Of a DNA stretch of 64,000 nucleotides, positions 40,760 to 50,422 are shown one piece after another (position 1 is the stretch's first letter; each line of letters begins with the position of its first letter). The stretch spans positions 62,001 through 126,000 of the forward strand of contig NZ_JAGQDE010000010.1 of NCBI RefSeq assembly GCF_018069755.1, read 5' to 3'. The DNA is from Ideonella aquatica. Lineage in GTDB: Bacteria; Pseudomonadota; Gammaproteobacteria; Burkholderiales; Burkholderiaceae_C. The notes beneath the pieces are model-generated. The model was not told the DNA's origin, made no database searches, and saw only the letters and a program-made list of their open reading frames with translations. Made by a program: the position numbers and the translations under genes.

Positions 40760-41731
40760 ATGCAACGCCGACAGTTCATCCTCCAGTCCCTGGCCGGCAG
40801 CGCCGCGCTCGCCCTGCCCGGTGCGCGCGCGGCCGGCTGGCCCGAGCGCCCGATCCGCGTCGTGCAGGGCTTTGCGCCGGGCGGCAACGCCGACACGATC
40901 GCGCGGGTTGTCGGTGCCGAGATGGCCAAGGGCCTGGGCCAGCCGCTGGTGGTCGAGGCGATAGCCGGCGCGGGCGGCACGCTGGCCTCGGCCGCCGTGG
41001 CGCGGGCCGCACCGGACGGCCACACGCTGCTGCTGGCCACCGGGGGCCACGCCGTGGCCGGCGCGCTCTACGACAAGCTGCCCTACCAGACGGTGGGCAG
41101 CTTCCAGATGGTCTCGACGATCACCTTCTTCCCGTTCCTGATCGTCACCCAGGCCGAGTCCAAGCTGCGCAGCCTGACCGAGCTGCTGGAGGCCGCGCGC
41201 GCGAAGCCCGAGAACGTGGCCTACGGCAGTGCGGGTGTCGGCTCGACGCACCACCTGGCCGGCGAACTGCTCTCCCGGATGTCGGGCGCCCGGTTGCTGC
41301 ACATCCCCTACAAGGGCGATGCGGCCTCGGTGACCAGCCTGCTCGCGGGCGACCTGCCCATGGTCATCGCCCCGCCCACCGCGGTGCTGGGCCACATCAA
41401 GGCCGGCAAGCTGCGGGCGCTGGCGGTCACCGGCGCACAGCGCTGGCCCGGCATGCCCGAAGTGCCCACCGTGGCCGAGCAGGGCGTGGCTGGCTACGAC
41501 GTCCGTTCCTGGGCCGGCTGGATGCTGCCAGCCGGCACGCCGGCCGCGGTGGTCGAGCGCCTGCAGGCCGAAACCCAGCGCGCGCTGCAGATCGCCACGG
41601 TCAGCCAGCGCCTGGCCGAGATGGGTGGCGAAGCGCGCAGCAGCACGCCGCAGGAGATGACGGCGATGGTCGCGGCCGAGCTGCAGAAATGGACCCAGGT
41701 GGTCAGCGACGCGAAGATCGCTCGCCTGTGA
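40760..41731 (+). CDS. Bug-family (TctC) periplasmic solute receptor
   Basis: A 323-aa periplasmic protein. The signal peptide MQRRQFILQSLAGSAALALP has a twin-arginine-like RRQFI start and is cleaved near residue 25. The mature start WPERPIRVVQGFAPGGNADTIAR is the Bug signature, with the two loops that clamp carboxylates (GFAPGGNADT and IPYKGDAASVT). Bug receptors bind mono- or dicarboxylates and aromatic acids, usually feeding TctAB permeases, which are not here. As the last operon gene it probably captures the pathway substrate. It converges on mnmE with 9 bp between. Confidence 0.93.
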   Translation: MQRRQFILQSLAGSAALALPGARAAGWPERPIRVVQGFAPGGNADTIARVVGAEMAKGLGQPLVVEAIAGAGGTLASAAVARAAPDGHTLLLATGGHAVAGALYDKLPYQTVGSFQMVSTITFFPFLIVTQAESKLRSLTELLEAARAKPENVAYGSAGVGSTHHLAGELLSRMSGARLLHIPYKGDAASVTSLLAGDLPMVIAPPTAVLGHIKAGKLRALAVTGAQRWPGMPEVPTVAEQGVAGYDVRSWAGWMLPAGTPAAVVERLQAETQRALQIATVSQRLAEMGGEARSSTPQEMTAMVAAELQKWTQVVSDAKIARL

Positions 41732-41740
41732 GGGCAGCGC

Positions 41741-43123
41741 TCACTTGCCGATGCAAAACCGGCTGAAGATCTCCCCCAGCAAGTCATCCGCACTGAAGCG
41801 TCCGGTGATTTGCTGCAGCGCCTGGTGCGCCAGGCGCAGCTCTTCAGCGAACAGGTCGAGCTGGGCATCGGCCTGGGCGGCGTGCTCGGTGGCCAGCGCC
41901 AGGTGCTCGGCGCACCGGCGCAGCGCCTGCACGTGGCGGGTGCGGGCGATGAAGACGCCCTCGGGCGCGGCCTGCCAGCCGGCGCGCTCCAGCAGGGCCT
42001 GGCGCAGCGCGTCCAGGCCGGCGCCGGTCTTGGCGCTGAGCAGCAGGCCGTCGCGCGCCGAGCCGTCCGTGCGGTCGGCCTTGTTGTAGACCTGCAGCAG
42101 GCGCGCCGGGTCCACCTGGCGCAGGCGCTCGCTGATCTGCGCGTCGGCGGCCTGGTAGGCGGGCTCGTCCAGGCGGGTCAGGTCGTGCAGGAAGACCACG
42201 GCGTCGGCGCTGGCGATCGACTCCCAACTGCGCGCCATGCCGATGCGTTCCACCTCGTCGCTGGCAGCGGCGTCGTCGCGCAGGCCGGCGGTGTCGGTGA
42301 TGTGCAGCGGCACGCCCTGGATCTGGATGGTCTCGCTGACGCGGTCGCGGGTGGTGCCGGCGATCGGGGTGACGATGGCCAGCTCGGCGCCGGCCAGCGC
42401 GTTGAGCAGCGAACTCTTGCCCACGTTGGGCTGGCCGGCCAGCACCACGCGCAGGCCCTCACGCAGCAGCGCGCCCTGGCGCGCCTGGCCCAGCACGCGC
42501 TGCACCGCGGAGGCGATGGCTGACAGCTGGCCGCGCGCGTCGGCCTTCTCGAGGAAGTCAATCTCCTCTTCGGGAAAGTCCAGCGTGGCTTCGACCAGCA
42601 TGCGCAGCCGCACGATGCGTTCGGCCAGGGCGTCCACCTCGTGTGAGAAGGCGCCGCCCAGCGAGCGGCTGGCGCTGCGTGCGGCGGCCTCGGTGCTGGC
42701 GTCGATCAGGTCGGCCACGGCCTCGGCCTGGGCCAGGTCGAGCTTGTCGTTCAGGAAGGCGCGCTGGGTGAACTCGCCGGGCTCGGCCACGCGCAGGCCG
42801 ATGCTGGCACCGGCCTCCAGGCAGCGCGCCAGCAGCAGTTGCAGCACCACCGGGCCGCCGTGGGCCTGCAGCTCCAGCACGTCTTCGCCGGTGTAGCTGT
42901 GCGGGGCCGGGAAGTGCAGCGCCAGGCCGTGGTCGATCGCGCTGCCGTCGGCCGCGCGCAGCGGGCCGTAGTGGGCGTGGCGGGGCTTCAGCGGCGCGCC
43001 GATGAGGGCGTCGATCAGCGGCCGCAGGTCGCGGCCCGAGGCACGCACGATGCCCACCGCGCCGCGGCCGGGGGCGGTGGCGATGGCCACGATCGGGTCG
43101 TGCAGGCGGGCGAGATCGCTCAT
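41741..43123 (-). CDS. mnmE: tRNA-modification GTPase MnmE
   Basis: A 460-aa protein that with MnmG makes the 5-carboxymethylaminomethyl group of wobble uridine in tRNA. The N-terminal folate-binding domain opens [20 protein letters not shown]; the G domain inserted in a helical domain shows [12 protein letters not shown] (G1), TPIAGTTRD (G2), DTAGLRDD (G3) and YNKADRTD (G4). The C-terminus FCIGK carries the conserved catalytic Cys. The start is taken at ATG 43123, which begins the conserved N-terminus; the 17 codons upstream lack support. The usual yidC-rnpA-rpmH neighbours are absent on the left side, where Bug converges. Confidence 0.97.
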   Translation of the reverse strand: MSDLARLHDPIVAIATAPGRGAVGIVRASGRDLRPLIDALIGAPLKPRHAHYGPLRAADGSAIDHGLALHFPAPHSYTGEDVLELQAHGGPVVLQLLLARCLEAGASIGLRVAEPGEFTQRAFLNDKLDLAQAEAVADLIDASTEAAARSASRSLGGAFSHEVDALAERIVRLRMLVEATLDFPEEEIDFLEKADARGQLSAIASAVQRVLGQARQGALLREGLRVVLAGQPNVGKSSLLNALAGAELAIVTPIAGTTRDRVSETIQIQGVPLHITDTAGLRDDAAASDEVERIGMARSWESIASADAVVFLHDLTRLDEPAYQAADAQISERLRQVDPARLLQVYNKADRTDGSARDGLLLSAKTGAGLDALRQALLERAGWQAAPEGVFIARTRHVQALRRCAEHLALATEHAAQADAQLDLFAEELRLAHQALQQITGRFSADDLLGEIFSRFCIGK

Positions 43124-43150
43124 GGCGCGATTGTCCAGCCAGCTCGCCTT

Positions 43151-43249
43151 TGTAGTTTGAGTACATACAACCATGACTCCTCACGATCTACCCAGAGGTG
43201 AGATCGATTTCACCGGGAAACTACGCACTTAACGAAGTAGTTTTACTTC
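43151..43249 (+). promoter_or_regulatory. Repeated operator-like sites upstream of the pullulanase gene
   Basis: Two related imperfect palindromes lie in the 161-bp gap between mnmE and the pullulanase gene: TGTAGTTTGAGTACA (43151-43165, TGTA-N7-TACA) and GAAGTA-GTTT-TACTTC (43234-43249, perfect arms). They share the core GTAGTTT and the half-site AACTAC recurs at 43219-43224. Sites of this size and AT-rich core resemble LacI-family operators of maltodextrin genes. No regulator gene is in the window, so control by a MalR/MalI-like protein is inference. Confidence 0.45.
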
Positions 43250-43284
43250 AATACGATCGCGCCGGCGAACACGAGGAGACGCAG

Positions 43285-46200
43285 ATGGCGACCTGGATGG
43301 GTGCGTTGGGACGGTGGCTGCGGCAGGTGCTGCTGCTGGCGCTGATGGGCGTGGGGCTGGGGCTGAGCGGCTGCGGGGGCTCGGACGACCGGCTCTCGCT
43401 GTCGGATGCGAACGCCGCCGACGAACAGGCGGTGCTCTCCGCTGTGCCGGTCACGCGCCGCAGTGCGACATCGGCCACGGCGGCCACCACGCTGCGCATC
43501 CACTACCGCCGCACCAACGCCGACCACGACGGCTGGCAGGTACACAGCTGGGGTGCCGCGCAGGACCCGGGCTGGAACAACGGCTGGAACGCCAGCGGCA
43601 GCGATGACTTCGGCGCCGTTTACGACATCCCGCTGAGTGCCGACTCCGGCACGGTCGGCTACCTGTTCCACAAGGGCGATTGGAAGGACCACGGCGGTGC
43701 CGATCAGTCCTATACCCTGGTGCAGGGCCAGGCCAACGAGATCTGGCGCCTGGAGGGCGACGGCACCACCTACCTGAGCAACCCGCTCACCTCGGGCCCG
43801 CCCGACATCAGCACGGTGCGCGTGCACTACCAGCGCTATGCGGGCGACTACGCCGACTGGGGCCTGCACCTGTGGAACGGCAGCGGCCTGGACACCGTGC
43901 GCCTGGCGGGCCTGCCGATCGAGGACTGGAACGCGCCGCTCGCGTTCGACCGCATGCCCGGCTACAGCGCCGGCAGCGGCGAGGTGGTGTTCGATCTGCC
44001 GGTGCTCAACCCCAAGGATGACGCCAACCGACGCGGCGTGGAGTTCATCATCCATGGCATGCCGCCCAACCAGAACGACAAGGATGGGCGCTCGAGCAAC
44101 ATCCGTGTCGACTACGCGGCACTGACCATTGCCGGCCAGGTGGGCCATGTCTGGCTGGTCGAGCAAGACGCCACCGTCTACGTCGCCAAGCCCGACACCC
44201 GCTCGGTGTCCAGCACCGATGCGCGCGCGGTGTGGCTGAACCGTCAGCTGATCCAGTGGCCGCGCGTGCAGGCCATTGGCGCCGTGCGGCTGTACCACTC
44301 GATGAACGGCCAGATCAGCGTGGCGCTGGACCAGCCGGTCAGCGGGGCGGATGGCTTCCTGGCGCTGGACGCCTTCACCGGCCAGGTGCCCACCGACGCC
44401 GCCACCCGCTTCAAGTGGGTGGGCAAGGGCGCGGTCTTCAGCGTGCGCGACGCCGACCTGCGCCGCCTGCCGCGCCTGCACACGGCGCAGCTGGTGCTGG
44501 TGCAGGAGAACGAGGCCGGCCAGGTGCAGAACGCCACCACGCTGCAGCTGGCCGGTGCGCTGGACGACCTGTATGCCGCCGCCGAGGGCGTGACCGACCT
44601 GGGGGCCCAGGTCAGCGGCGGCCGCACCACCTTCAAGCTGTGGGCGCCCACCGCGCAGAAGGTGGCGCTGTTCCGCTACCCCGACGGCAACGGCCCGGCC
44701 AGTAGCGCCGAGGACATGCAGTTCGACCCGGCCACCGGCATCTGGCAGCTCAGCCGCGACGGTGACCTCTCCGGCACCTACTACCGCTTTGGCGTGAAGG
44801 TCTTCGTGCGCGGCGTGGGCGTGGTGCGCAATCTGGTGACCGATCCCTACTCGCTGGGCCTGTCGGCCAACAGCCGGCGCAGCCTGGTGGCGCGGCTGGA
44901 CGCCGACGCGCTCAAGCCCACCGGCTGGGACGCCAGCGTGCCGCCCGACCGCGTGGCCGCTGCGCCCGACATGTCGATCTACGAGCTGCATGTGCGGGAC
45001 TTCTCGGCCAACGACACCAGCGTGCCTGCGGCGCACCGCGGTACCTACCTGGCCTTCACCCACCCGCGCGCTGACGGCGTGAAGCACCTGCAGGCGCTGG
45101 CCCAGGCGGGCCTGACCGATGTGCACCTGCTGCCCAGTTTCGACATCGCCAGCGTGCCCGAGCGCGGCTGCGTCACGCCCAGCCCGTCGGGTGCGCCGGA
45201 CTCGGCCGACCAGCAGGCCGCGGTGGCCGCCACCGCCGGCCAGGACTGCTTCAACTGGGGCTACGACCCCTGGCACTTCACCACGCCCGACGGCGCCTAT
45301 GCCACGCGGGTGTCCGATGGCGCGGCGCGCATCGTCGAGTTCCGCCGCATGGTGCAGGCGCTCAACGGCCTGGGCCTGCGGGTGGGCATGGACGTGGTCT
45401 ACAACCACACCTCGGCCTCGGGGCAGAACGAGCGCTCGGTGCTGGACCGCGTGGTGCCCGGCTACTACCACCGGCTGAACGCCAGCGGTGACATCGAGCG
45501 CTCCAGCTGCTGCGAGAACACCGCCACCGAGAACCGCATGATGGGCAAGCTGATGATCGACTCGGTCGTCACCTGGGCCCGCGACTACCACGTCAGCAGC
45601 TTCCGCTTCGATTTGATGGGCCACCAGCCGCGCAGCGTGATGGTGGCGCTGAAGGAGCGCCTGCGCAGCGTCGTCGGCCGCGAGGTGCAGCTGATCGGCG
45701 AGGGCTGGAACTTCGGCGAAGTGGCCAATGGTGCGCGCTTCGTGCAGGCCGAGATGCTGTCGATGAACGGCACCGGCATCGGTACCTTCAACCCGATGCT
45801 GCGCGACGCGCTGCGCGGCGGCGGCTGCTGCGACAGCGGCAGTGCGCTGGTCGCCAACCAGGGCTATGTCAACGGCCTGTGGTTCGACCCGAACGACCAG
45901 GGCGGCGGCCGCTCGCGCAACGACCTGATGTGGCTGGGCGACGTGATCAAGGCCGGCCTGGCCGGCTCGATCCGCAGCTACACGCTGACCACCCACTGGG
46001 ACGCCACGCTGCCGCTGGAGCAGATCAACGTGGGCGGCCTGCCGGCCGGCTACGTGACCGACCCGTCGGAGGTGGTGAACTACTTCGAGAACCACGACAA
46101 CCAGACCTTCTTCGACATCAACGCCTACCGGCTGCCGCTGGCCACCTCGCGCGAGGACCGCGCCCGCGTGCAGATGCTGGGCGCGGCGCTGAACACCTTC

Positions 46201-46809
46201 GCCCAGGGCGTGGCCTACTTCCACGCCGGTGTGGACACGCTGCGCAGCAAGTCGATGGACCGCAACAGCTATGACTCGGGCGACTGGTTCAACCGCCTGG
46301 ACTGGACCTACGCCGACAACAACTTCGGCGTCGGCCTGCCGCCGCAGCGCGACAACGGCAATGAGTGGGGCATGATCCAGCCGCGCCTGGCCAACCCGTC
46401 GATCAAGCCCACCGGCACCGAGATCGGCTGGACGCGCGATGTCTTCCGCGACCTGCTGCGCATCCGCGCCAGCTCCACGCTGCTGCGCCTGCGCAGCGCC
46501 GACGACATCCAGGCCCGGCTGCGCTTTGTCAACACCGGCTCGGCCCAGGTGCCCACGGTGCTGGCCGGCGTGCTGGATGGCGAGGGCTACGCCGGCGCCA
46601 ACTTCCGCCGCCTGGCCTACTTCGTCAACGTGGGCAAGGAGACGCAGTCCTTCAGCGCCGACGCGCTCAAGGCCAGCGGCTGGCAGCTGCATCCGGTGCA
46701 TCGCGCGCCGCAGGCCGCCGATGCGCGCGCCAAGCTGGCCACGCTGGAGGGCGCCAGCGGCACGGTCAGCGTGCCTGCGCGCACCGCGGTGGTGTTCGTC
46801 ATCGAGTGA
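43285..46809 (+). CDS. Lipoprotein pullulanase (type I, alpha-1,6-glucosidase)
   Basis: A 1174-aa exported debranching enzyme. The start ATG 43285 follows GAGGAG; the earlier frame from 43198 spans the operator region. The lipoprotein signal ends LSGC, with Cys30 for lipid attachment. Two CBM41-like starch-binding modules follow ([40 protein letters not shown]), then a CBM48-type segment ([16 protein letters not shown]) and a GH13 barrel. The GH13 regions are [11 protein letters not shown] (I), [11 protein letters not shown] with the nucleophile Asp (II), [11 protein letters not shown] with the acid Glu (III) and YFENHDNQ (IV). [10 protein letters not shown] is the pullulanase signature. It is probably anchored to the outer membrane and cleaves alpha-1,6 bonds of pullulan or amylopectin. 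Confidence 0.95.
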   Translation: MATWMGALGRWLRQVLLLALMGVGLGLSGCGGSDDRLSLSDANAADEQAVLSAVPVTRRSATSATAATTLRIHYRRTNADHDGWQVHSWGAAQDPGWNNGWNASGSDDFGAVYDIPLSADSGTVGYLFHKGDWKDHGGADQSYTLVQGQANEIWRLEGDGTTYLSNPLTSGPPDISTVRVHYQRYAGDYADWGLHLWNGSGLDTVRLAGLPIEDWNAPLAFDRMPGYSAGSGEVVFDLPVLNPKDDANRRGVEFIIHGMPPNQNDKDGRSSNIRVDYAALTIAGQVGHVWLVEQDATVYVAKPDTRSVSSTDARAVWLNRQLIQWPRVQAIGAVRLYHSMNGQISVALDQPVSGADGFLALDAFTGQVPTDAATRFKWVGKGAVFSVRDADLRRLPRLHTAQLVLVQENEAGQVQNATTLQLAGALDDLYAAAEGVTDLGAQVSGGRTTFKLWAPTAQKVALFRYPDGNGPASSAEDMQFDPATGIWQLSRDGDLSGTYYRFGVKVFVRGVGVVRNLVTDPYSLGLSANSRRSLVARLDADALKPTGWDASVPPDRVAAAPDMSIYELHVRDFSANDTSVPAAHRGTYLAFTHPRADGVKHLQALAQAGLTDVHLLPSFDIASVPERGCVTPSPSGAPDSADQQAAVAATAGQDCFNWGYDPWHFTTPDGAYATRVSDGAARIVEFRRMVQALNGLGLRVGMDVVYNHTSASGQNERSVLDRVVPGYYHRLNASGDIERSSCCENTATENRMMGKLMIDSVVTWARDYHVSSFRFDLMGHQPRSVMVALKERLRSVVGREVQLIGEGWNFGEVANGARFVQAEMLSMNGTGIGTFNPMLRDALRGGGCCDSGSALVANQGYVNGLWFDPNDQGGGRSRNDLMWLGDVIKAGLAGSIRSYTLTTHWDATLPLEQINVGGLPAGYVTDPSEVVNYFENHDNQTFFDINAYRLPLATSREDRARVQMLGAALNTFAQGVAYFHAGVDTLRSKSMDRNSYDSGDWFNRLDWTYADNNFGVGLPPQRDNGNEWGMIQPRLANPSIKPTGTEIGWTRDVFRDLLRIRASSTLLRLRSADDIQARLRFVNTGSAQVPTVLAGVLDGEGYAGANFRRLAYFVNVGKETQSFSADALKASGWQLHPVHRAPQAADARAKLATLEGASGTVSVPARTAVVFVIE

Positions 46810-47920
46810 CCGGCCGGCGAGCGGCATGGCGGTCGCGCCAGCGCTGCCAGCCGCTCCAGGCCAGCCAGGGCCAGGCCAGGCCGCACAGCAGCACGGCCCA
46901 GCGGCCCACCAGGCCGAAGGCCTCGCCGTTGTGCAGCGGGTGCATCCAGGCCAGCAGCGTGTCGCCCGCGGGTTGGGTCCGCGCGTCGCGGGCCGCCAGC
47001 ACGGCACCGCTCCAGGCGTCAACGCGCACGAAGCTCTTGGGGAAGCGCGCGCTGGGCTCGCCGGGCTGCTGCAGGCGCACGCGGTAGCTGCCCTCGGGGC
47101 CATCGGGCGTGTCCACCCAGCGCGGCTGGGCCTGCGGGAAGTGCGCTTGCGCGGCAGCCAGGGCCTGGTCCAGCGTGATCATCGTGCCGGGCAGCGGCTG
47201 GGAGTGCGCCATCGGCAGCGGCATCGGCGGACTGACGCGCGCCACCAGCGGCTCGATCCAGTCGGGCCAGGCCAGCACCGTGCCGGTCAGCGCCAGCACC
47301 AGCATCACCGGTGCGCTGTACAGCCCGATCAGACGGTGGCGGTCCCAGGTGCGGCGCTGGCGCACCGCGCCGGGCTTGCAGCGCCAGGCCTGGCGCCACT
47401 GGTGGGGCGTGGCCGGCCACCACAGGCGCAGGCCGGCCAGCGTCATCAGCGCACCCACCAGGCCCATGCCGCCCACCAGCCACAGCCCCGCGCGGCCCAG
47501 CAGCAGCGTGTAGTGCAGGTCGTAGAGCCAGGTCATCAGGCTGTCGCCCCAGAAGCGGCGCGCCAGCACCGTGTGCTGCGTGGGATGCAGCTGCAGCACC
47601 AGCGGCCGGAAGTGCGCCTGCAGGCTCTCGGCCGGGCGCAGGTAGCGCGCGTGGACGATGCCGCAGCCCTGCTCGGGCAGCTCAATGCGCCAGGGGCCGG
47701 GGCGCTGGGGCTCGGCGGCGCGCAGCGCATCGAGCACCGGCTGCCAGCGCTGCACGCAACCGTCCTGCGGCGTCCAGCGCAGCGCCGGGTTCAGCGCTGC
47801 GTCCAGCACCGGGTAGAAGACCAGCAGGCTGCCGCTCAGGCCCAGCAGGGCCAGCCAGCCGCCTAGCAGCAGGCCGACCCCGCCGTGCCAGCGCCGCCAG
47901 GTGGCGCGGTGGCGGCTCAT
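46799..47920 (-). CDS. PepSY-associated transmembrane protein (siderophore-reductase type)
   Basis: A 373-aa inner-membrane protein with four main hydrophobic segments: LLLGGWLALLGLSGSLLVFY near 20, LWLVGGMGLVGALMTLAGL near 170, LYSAPVMLVLALTGTVLAW near 220, and one near 345. PepSY-like periplasmic stretches lie between (LDQALAAAQAHFPQAQPRW). Conserved His residues (WRRWHGGVG; DLHYTLLLG; HPLHNGE) may hold heme, as in the FoxB/PiuB group that reduces ferric siderophores. It follows the TonB receptor by 4 bp, which supports a metal-uptake role. It overlaps the pullulanase gene tail to tail by 11 bp. Confidence 0.88.
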   Translation of the reverse strand: MSRHRATWRRWHGGVGLLLGGWLALLGLSGSLLVFYPVLDAALNPALRWTPQDGCVQRWQPVLDALRAAEPQRPGPWRIELPEQGCGIVHARYLRPAESLQAHFRPLVLQLHPTQHTVLARRFWGDSLMTWLYDLHYTLLLGRAGLWLVGGMGLVGALMTLAGLRLWWPATPHQWRQAWRCKPGAVRQRRTWDRHRLIGLYSAPVMLVLALTGTVLAWPDWIEPLVARVSPPMPLPMAHSQPLPGTMITLDQALAAAQAHFPQAQPRWVDTPDGPEGSYRVRLQQPGEPSARFPKSFVRVDAWSGAVLAARDARTQPAGDTLLAWMHPLHNGEAFGLVGRWAVLLCGLAWPWLAWSGWQRWRDRHAARRPVTR

Positions 47921-47924
47921 GCGC

Positions 47925-49925
47925 TCAGAACCGGCTGAGCAGCGACAGCGCCAGCGAGCGCCCAGCGCCCGGCGCATGCAGGCTTTGCGTGCCGTCGAAC
48001 CAGACGTACTCGGTGTAGCGGTCCGCCAGGTTCTTCAGCTCGGCCGACAGCGTCCAGTGCGGCGCCACCTGCCAGGTCGCCGCCAGGTTCAGCAGCGTGT
48101 AGGCGCCAAAGCGGCCGGCGCTGTTGGCGCGGTTGAGCTCATAGCTGCCCTGGCCCTGCAGCCAGGCCGACAGCTGCAGCGACTCGGTGGCCTGCCAGTC
48201 GGCGCCGGCGCTGTAGAGCCAGCGCGGCACATGGTCCAGCTCGTTGCCGGCCACCGCGCCCGAGCTGCTGTCGGGCGTGACGATGATGGCCTGCTGGCGC
48301 GACACGCCCAGCCAGCCGTCCACCCGCGATGCCAGCGCGCCGCGCAGCTGCAGGTCGATACCGCGGCGCCGTGTGGCGCCGATGTTCTCGCTGTCGTTGC
48401 TGGGGTCGTTGAGCTTGCGCATCACCTCGTTGGTGGCGGTCTGCTGCCACAGCGCCAGACGGCCGTTCACGGCGGGCAGGCTGAACTTCCAGCCGGCCTC
48501 CCAGCCGCTGTTGATCGACGGCGCCAGGTCGTCGACGCGGCTGATCTTGAACATCGCCGCGCCCACGCCGACCTGGAAGCTGCGGCCCCAGTTGGCGTAC
48601 AGGCTGTGGCCCGGCAGCGGCGTCCACACCGCGCTGAGCTTGGGCTGGCTGATCGTGCCGTAGTCGTTGATCTCGTAGGTCTTGCCGCTGAGCTGATTGG
48701 TGAAGCCGCCGCTGAGCCGGTCCACGCGCAGCGCCGGCACCAGGCGCAGCGTGGGTGTGGGCTCGATCAGCGCCTGCGCGTACAGGCCGCGGGTGCGCTG
48801 GGTCCAGGCCTGGTCGCGGGTGGTGGACTGGCGCGCGCGTGAGGTGGTCAGGTAGCGCAGGCTGGCGTCGTCCTGCAGCTCGATGTCACCACCGGCTTCC
48901 AGCTGCAGCCGGTGCAGGCCGCTGACGGCGGGCGACCAGCGCAGGCTGGCGCGCAGGCCGTGGTGGGTTTCCAGGGTGTTGCGCTCCTGCTGCGAGACCG
49001 CGGCCGAGAAGGTCACGAAGCGGGCGTCGTCGAACTCGTTGCGCCAGGCCAGCAGTTGCCAGTCCAGGTTGGTGGCCGGCTGCCCGTCGGCGCGCAGCGA
49101 GAACTGGCGCAGCGTGCGCGTGCCGCCATCGGTGGCCACGTGGGCGGGCGACTGTTCCGGGTCCTGCCGCGACTGCGCCAGGGTCAGGTAGCCGGGTTCC
49201 TGGGCGTCGGCCTCGTGCTGGCGCGCGGTGACGCCCACGCGCCAGTCGCGGCCCTCGGGCTGGTAGAACAGCTGGCCCGCCACCACCTGGCGCTGGCTGG
49301 CCGAGTGCTCGCGCTGGCCTTCGCCGTCGCGCCAGCCGACGAACAGGCTGCTGCGCCAGTCGCCGCTGTCGCGGCCCCAGGCGATCTGCACATCGCGCTG
49401 GCCCAGCGTGTCCACGCCGATGCGGTGGCTGAGGTAGTTGCCGCCGCGGGTGTCGATCTCGACATGGCCGGCGATCTGGTGCTGGCCGAAGCGCGGGTCA
49501 TTGGTGCCGCGCACGGTGGTCAGGCGGCCGATCTCCAGCGGCCAGACCGCGTCGATCCAGGGCATGTTGCCGTCGTTGCTGTTGGACGGGATGCCGTCGA
49601 TCAGCAGCTTGACGGCGTTGACCTCGCCCTCGCCGTTGAAGCCGCGCATCGACAGCTTGCCCGAGGTGGTGCCCTGGTTGAACTCGGTGAGCTGGATGCC
49701 GGGCACGCGGCGCATCAGCGCCCAGGTTTCCAGCACGCTGGCGTCCTGCAGGCGGTCGCCGCCGACCACGTCGACCGAGCTGAGGACGCCGCGCGGCCCG
49801 TCGCGCTGGCCGCTGACGTCGATGCGGCCGAGTTCAAAGACCGTGTCGGCGGCCTGGGTGGCGGGGCTGAGGCTGGCCAGCGCCAGGGCCAGGGCCAGCG
49901 GGGTGAGCAGGTGTCGGGGTGTCAT
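47925..49925 (-). CDS. TonB-dependent outer-membrane receptor
   Basis: A 666-aa receptor starting at ATG 49925. A signal peptide (LLTPLALALALASLSPATQA) is followed by a plug domain (about 35-150: VLETWALMRRVPGIQLTEF, KLSMRGFNGEGE, VKLLIDGIPSN) and a 22-strand barrel ending in the outer-membrane-targeting Phe (LALSLLSRF). The TonB box is probably in FELGRIDVSG. A DUF2946 gene lies upstream and a PepSY membrane protein downstream. This set is typical of ferric-siderophore or copper-complex uptake; the ligand is unknown. No Fur box was identified with confidence. Confidence 0.93.
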   Translation of the reverse strand: MTPRHLLTPLALALALASLSPATQAADTVFELGRIDVSGQRDGPRGVLSSVDVVGGDRLQDASVLETWALMRRVPGIQLTEFNQGTTSGKLSMRGFNGEGEVNAVKLLIDGIPSNSNDGNMPWIDAVWPLEIGRLTTVRGTNDPRFGQHQIAGHVEIDTRGGNYLSHRIGVDTLGQRDVQIAWGRDSGDWRSSLFVGWRDGEGQREHSASQRQVVAGQLFYQPEGRDWRVGVTARQHEADAQEPGYLTLAQSRQDPEQSPAHVATDGGTRTLRQFSLRADGQPATNLDWQLLAWRNEFDDARFVTFSAAVSQQERNTLETHHGLRASLRWSPAVSGLHRLQLEAGGDIELQDDASLRYLTTSRARQSTTRDQAWTQRTRGLYAQALIEPTPTLRLVPALRVDRLSGGFTNQLSGKTYEINDYGTISQPKLSAVWTPLPGHSLYANWGRSFQVGVGAAMFKISRVDDLAPSINSGWEAGWKFSLPAVNGRLALWQQTATNEVMRKLNDPSNDSENIGATRRRGIDLQLRGALASRVDGWLGVSRQQAIIVTPDSSSGAVAGNELDHVPRWLYSAGADWQATESLQLSAWLQGQGSYELNRANSAGRFGAYTLLNLAATWQVAPHWTLSAELKNLADRYTEYVWFDGTQSLHAPGAGRSLALSLLSRF

Positions 49926-50030
49926 GGGGGTGGGTGTCTGGTGGAGGCGCGCATGCGCAGCCGCGTGGCCGAAGGGCGGCACGCGGGTGGGTGTCGAAGG
50001 GGGGAGGCCGGCGGTATGGCCGGCGGTCGC

Positions 50031-50375
50031 TCAGGCGAGCGGCGGGGCGCGGGCGCGCGCCGCTGTGCGGCGGGCCGGCACAGGCGCCGCCACGATCGGC
50101 GGCTGGGGCTCGGCGGCGCCAGCAGCGTTCACCGTCTGCCAGCGCGGATCGACGAAGGGCGTCGGGGCCCAGGACGGGACCAGGCAGGCCGGGCAGTGGC
50201 CGGCGTTCGGGGGCTGCTCGGTCCCGGGCGGGACCGGGTTGCCGGCATGGCAGACCGCGGCGAAGAAGGGATCGGCGGGCGCCGCCAGCACCGGCCCCCA
50301 GCCCACCCGCAGCAGGCCCACCAGCAGCGCCAGCCACAGCAGGCGCAGGATGATCGGGCGGTGGGCGGTGCTCAT
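50031..50375 (-). CDS. DUF2946-like small membrane-anchored protein
   Basis: A 114-aa protein. One N-terminal hydrophobic helix (IILRLLWLALLVGLLRVGWG) is followed by a short periplasmic part with a CHAG motif and the pair GHCPACL, then a Pro/Ala/Arg-rich tail. DUF2946 proteins of this form (one helix plus a Cys-x-x-Cys) are regularly found beside TonB receptors for copper or other metals. The CPAC motif could bind metal or be redox-active. It lies 105 bp upstream of the receptor in the same direction. Confidence 0.75.
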   Translation of the reverse strand: MSTAHRPIILRLLWLALLVGLLRVGWGPVLAAPADPFFAAVCHAGNPVPPGTEQPPNAGHCPACLVPSWAPTPFVDPRWQTVNAAGAAEPQPPIVAAPVPARRTAARARAPPLA

Positions 50376-50422
50376 GGCGGCGCGGATTCTAGGCAGCGCG
50401 CCGCCGCCGAGACTGATACTTG

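Noticed and set aside
43243-47103. 1286-aa minus-strand frame opposite the pullulanase gene
   Set aside because: It mirrors the full pullulanase coding region, shows no motifs, and is a known artefact of G/C-ending codons.
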